Source: Nonomuraea typhae
Lineage (GTDB): Bacteria; Actinomycetota; Actinomycetes; Streptosporangiales; Streptosporangiaceae
DNA length: 64,000 bases
NCBI RefSeq assembly: GCF_009760925.1
Contig: NZ_VRLV01000001.1
Span: forward strand, 930,001-994,000
Reading direction: 5' to 3'
Positions 61,644 through 64,000 of the stretch are shown here, in pieces. The first letter of the stretch is position 1. Each line of letters starts with the position of its first letter. The position numbers were made by a program, and so were the translations under genes. The notes under the pieces are model-generated. The model did no database searches, was not told where the DNA came from, and was given only the letters and a program-made list of their open reading frames with translations.

Positions 61644-62405
61644 TCAGCCGGCTGCGCCGACGCGGCGGGCCAGGCCGTCCAGGAACGTGGTCAGGCCGAA
61701 GCGCAGCGAGCCCTCCGGGTCGCTGGCCATGCCCGTGGCCTCGCCGACCGTGGTCGAGACCCGCTCGGCGATCGGATAGGAGGCGCCCGACATCGCCGTG
61801 GCCAGGACCGGGCCGACGCTCTCCCACCACTGCCGGTCGGTGAGCGTGCTCTCCTCCCTGATCCGGCGCAGCGACAGCACCTGGCGGGCCGTGCTCGAGA
61901 CCAGGCCGAGGACGGCGACGAGCGCCTGGTCCATCTCCATGTCGCCCAGGCCGATCCCCTCGAAGGCGGCCAGTTCGGCCTCGTACTTGCCGGAGACGCC
62001 GGGTCCGGGGACCGGGCGGCCGGGCGGCAGTTCGACGGTCCACGGGTGGGCCATGTGGCAGGCCCAGTTGGCGTGGGCGACGCGCTCCACCCGCTCCCGC
62101 CACGCGCCCGCCTGCGCGGGCAGCGGGCCTGCGGCGTACACCTCGGCGGCGACGGCGTCGAGCATGAGCTCGATCAGCTCGGGGCGGCCGGCGATGTAGG
62201 GGTAGAGCGCCATCGGGCTGACGCCGAGGTCGCCGGCGATCCTGCGGATGGTGAGCGCGTCGATGCCCTCGCCGTCGGCGACCGCGATCGCCGCTTCGGT
62301 GATGCGCCGGGGCGTCAGCCCGGACCTGCTCACCGCCTCCGCGGGCCGCCACAGCAGGCCGATCAGCTTGATCGGGTCCCCGGGCCGTTCCGCTCGCTTC
62401 GCCAT
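61644..62405 (-). CDS. TetR family regulator with TetR_C domain, drug-exporter repressor
   Basis: A 253-residue repressor. The HTH is at about 35-80 (IRRIAGDLGVSPMALYPYIAGR) and the C-terminal domain (about 95-245) is of the TetR class-C type seen in drug- and antibiotic-responsive regulators. ATG 62405 has AAAGGAG upstream. It is divergent from a DrrA-like ATPase gene; the exact palindrome at 62429-62441 between them is the likely operator, so it should repress both itself and the exporter until a drug or product binds. Confidence 0.92.
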   Translation of the reverse strand: MAKRAERPGDPIKLIGLLWRPAEAVSRSGLTPRRITEAAIAVADGEGIDALTIRRIAGDLGVSPMALYPYIAGRPELIELMLDAVAAEVYAAGPLPAQAGAWRERVERVAHANWACHMAHPWTVELPPGRPVPGPGVSGKYEAELAAFEGIGLGDMEMDQALVAVLGLVSSTARQVLSLRRIREESTLTDRQWWESVGPVLATAMSGASYPIAERVSTTVGEATGMASDPEGSLRFGLTTFLDGLARRVGAAG

Positions 62406-62428
62406 TCGGCGTCTCCTTTCGATCTACT

Positions 62429-62441
62429 ATGTATTATACAT
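62429..62441. promoter_or_regulatory. operator palindrome ATGTAT-T-ATACAT
   Basis: A perfect 13-bp dyad in a very AT-rich 40-bp patch (about 62421-62450) between the TetR gene and the ABC exporter. The patch also supplies -10-like hexamers in both directions, so repressor binding would block both promoters. Confidence 0.65.
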
Positions 62442-62464
62442 TGTCTAAAACGAAGGGAGTGCAG

Positions 62465-63274
62465 GTGACACCCATCCACGCCCGGGGAGTGCGCAAACAT
62501 TTCCCCGGCAACGAACGGCCCGCGCTCGACGGCGTCGACCTCACCGTCGGCACGGGCCGGGTCTGCGCGCTGCTCGGCGGCAACGGCGCGGGCAAGACCA
62601 CGATGGTCCGCATCATGACCACCCTGACCAGGGCCGACGCCGGCACCGTCCACATCGCCGGGCACGACGTGCGCACCGAGGGCACCCGGGTGCGCGCCGC
62701 GATCGGCCTGGTCGGCCAGTACGCCGCGCTCGACGAGGTGCTGAGCGCGCGGGAGAACCTGGAGCTGTTCGCCCGCCTGTCCGGCCTCGGCCGCCGCCGC
62801 GCCCGCGAGCGCGCGGAAGAACTCCTGGGTACGGCCGGCCTCACCGGCACGGGGCGGCGGCCGGTCGGGGCGTTCTCCGGCGGCATGCGGCGCCGGCTCG
62901 ACCTGGCCACCTCGCTGATCACCACCCCCGGCGTGCTCTTCATCGACGAGCCGACCACCGGCCTCGACCCGCAGGCCAGGCGCGAGCTGTGGGCGTCGGT
63001 GACGTCGCTGGCCCGCTCCGGCACCACCGTCCTGCTGACCACCCAGTACCTCGACGAGGCCGACGCGCTGGCCGACGACGTGGTCATCCTGCGCGAGGGC
63101 CGGGTCATCGCGCAGGGCACGCCGCAGGACCTCAAGAAACTGGTCGGCGAACCCCGCATGGAGCTGCGCGAGCCCACTCTCGAGGACGTCTACCTGCACC
63201 TGCACACAGAAAACCCGCACACAGAGAACCCGCACACAGAGAACCCGCACACCGAGGGGGGTCGAGTCGCATGA
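62465..63274 (+). CDS. daunorubicin-resistance-type (DrrA) ABC ATPase
   Basis: A 269-residue exporter ATPase. Walker A LGGNGAGKTTM, signature FSGGMRRRLDLA and Walker B LFIDEPTTGLD are intact, with the DrrA-type ending LREPTLEDVYLHL. A repeat tail (HTENP three times plus HTE) follows, encoded by 15-bp tandem DNA units (63203-63256). GTG 62465 is chosen because GGGAG lies five bases before it; upstream frames run into the operator. It overlaps the permease as ATGA. Confidence 0.93.
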   Translation: MTPIHARGVRKHFPGNERPALDGVDLTVGTGRVCALLGGNGAGKTTMVRIMTTLTRADAGTVHIAGHDVRTEGTRVRAAIGLVGQYAALDEVLSARENLELFARLSGLGRRRARERAEELLGTAGLTGTGRRPVGAFSGGMRRRLDLATSLITTPGVLFIDEPTTGLDPQARRELWASVTSLARSGTTVLLTTQYLDEADALADDVVILREGRVIAQGTPQDLKKLVGEPRMELREPTLEDVYLHLHTENPHTENPHTENPHTEGGRVA

Positions 63275-64000
63275 CGACCACGTCCGTGCCCGTGCGCACG
63301 CATCCGCTGCGCGAGGGCCTGATCCTGGCCGGCCGCACCGTCCGCCACTGGCGGGCCAGGCCGGTGTCCCTCGCCGTCCAGCTGCTCTTCCCGGTGCTCG
63401 TCATGCTGCTGATGGGCGGCCTGCTCGGCGGCGCGATCGCGGGCAGCGCGGGCGACTACATCGTCTTCGTCGTCCCCGGCATGCTCGCGCTCACGATGCT
63501 CTTCGGCGTCGAGACGACCATGATCGCGATCACCACCGACGCGGCCAAGACCGTCACCGACCGCTTCCGCTCGCTGCCGATCTCGCCCGGCTCGGTGCTG
63601 CTCGGGCGGGTCCTGGCCGACCTGATGACCTCGGCCGCGGAGCTGGTCGTCATCACGCTGGCGGGCCTGGCCCTCGGCTGGCGGTGGGAGACGGGCCCGG
63701 GCGCCGTGCTGGCGGCCTACGGCCTGCTGCTGTGGCTGCGGTTCGGGCTGCTGTGGTTCGGGGTGTGGGTCGGGCTGAGGGCGGGCTCGCCGGAGGCGGT
63801 CGGCGCGGCGCAGATCCTGGTGTGGCCGGTCGGGTTCCTGTCGACGGTGTTCGTCCAGCCGGTCACGATGCCCGCCTGGCTGGGGGCCGTCGCCGAGTTC
63901 AACCCGTTGTCGGCCACCGCGAGCGCGGTGCGCGGGCTGTTCACCGGGGCGCCCGCGCAGGGGCTGACCTGGGCCGCCGAGCACGCCCTGCCCCTGGCGC
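63271..64000 (+). CDS. ABC-2 type permease (DrrB-like), truncated by window end
   Basis: At least 243 residues are visible; the gene continues beyond 64000. ATG 63271 overlaps the ATPase stop as ATGA. A short cytosolic N-terminus is followed by five hydrophobic segments (for example VSLAVQLLFPVLVMLLMGG, then after a DRFRSLPISPG loop several more). TDRFRSLPIS and the later VFVQPVTMPAWL region match DrrB/ABC2_membrane permeases. It forms the membrane part of a drug exporter with the preceding ATPase. Confidence 0.9.
   Translation, partial: MTTTSVPVRTHPLREGLILAGRTVRHWRARPVSLAVQLLFPVLVMLLMGGLLGGAIAGSAGDYIVFVVPGMLALTMLFGVETTMIAITTDAAKTVTDRFRSLPISPGSVLLGRVLADLMTSAAELVVITLAGLALGWRWETGPGAVLAAYGLLLWLRFGLLWFGVWVGLRAGSPEAVGAAQILVWPVGFLSTVFVQPVTMPAWLGAVAEFNPLSATASAVRGLFTGAPAQGLTWAAEHALPLA

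Overview
The window looks like chromosome from a high-GC actinomycete, probably Streptosporangiales (for example a Nonomuraea-like organism). This is inferred, not proven. The support is very high GC with strong G/C third-position bias, frequent GTG/TTG starts, many 4-bp ATGA/GTGA gene overlaps, several leaderless-looking genes, TTA codons that are rare but present, and actinobacterial families (MbtH, P450 with a 3Fe-4S ferredoxin, PucR, fused CopD-CtaG, DrrAB-like exporter). No rRNA, CRISPR array, insertion sequence or phage module was recognised.

Layout. 1-4.4 kb: G-rich minisatellite, small membrane protein divergent from a TetR regulator, a methyltransferase, a zinc-type ArsR regulator divergent from a CDF metal exporter, and a GNAT. 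4.4-9.1 kb: operon of MFS transporter, cytochrome P450 and 3Fe-4S ferredoxin, then a methyltransferase, a small unknown protein and an NmrA-like oxidoreductase. 9.2-24.7 kb: a nonribosomal peptide locus. The leftward operon is NRPS (A-T-C-A-T), NRPS (C-A-T-C*), MbtH, MFS exporter and formyltransferase. Across a 587-bp divergent region it faces a rightward argH-argG pair that looks unlike the housekeeping actinobacterial copies. Two adenylation pockets carry acidic or amide residues suited to a basic amino acid. The last condensation domain has lost its HHxxxDG histidines and there is no thioesterase. The likely product is a short, formylated, guanidine- or ornithine-type peptide.

24.8-36.8 kb: small secreted Cys-rich protein, membrane protein, phytase-like esterase, CopD-CtaG fusion behind twin palindromes, two unusual tRNA-like cloverleaves abutting a zinc-ribbon SDR, a serine hydrolase, a secreted protein, a TetR plus FAD-monooxygenase operon, and a cation/Ca exchanger. 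37-40.8 kb: a large membrane-anchored NACHT-like NTPase (possible defence or signalling protein) and a small membrane protein. 40.8-56 kb: a PaiB-like protein with an amidohydrolase. Then a PucR regulator lies divergent from a nine-gene, translationally coupled catabolic/transport operon: DUF917, hydantoinase/oxoprolinase, complete oligopeptide-type ABC importer, S12 serine hydrolase and S9 peptidase.

56-64 kb: a P-loop NTPase divergent from a coupled pair (membrane PLD-like protein and haem-oxygenase-like diiron protein), an ankyrin protein, bioB-bioA, and a TetR regulator divergent from a DrrAB-like ABC exporter that runs off the window. A recurring oddity is in-frame minisatellite expansion inside otherwise ordinary proteins (both NRPS-1 adenylation domains, SDR, S9 peptidase, CopD, ABC ATPase tail).
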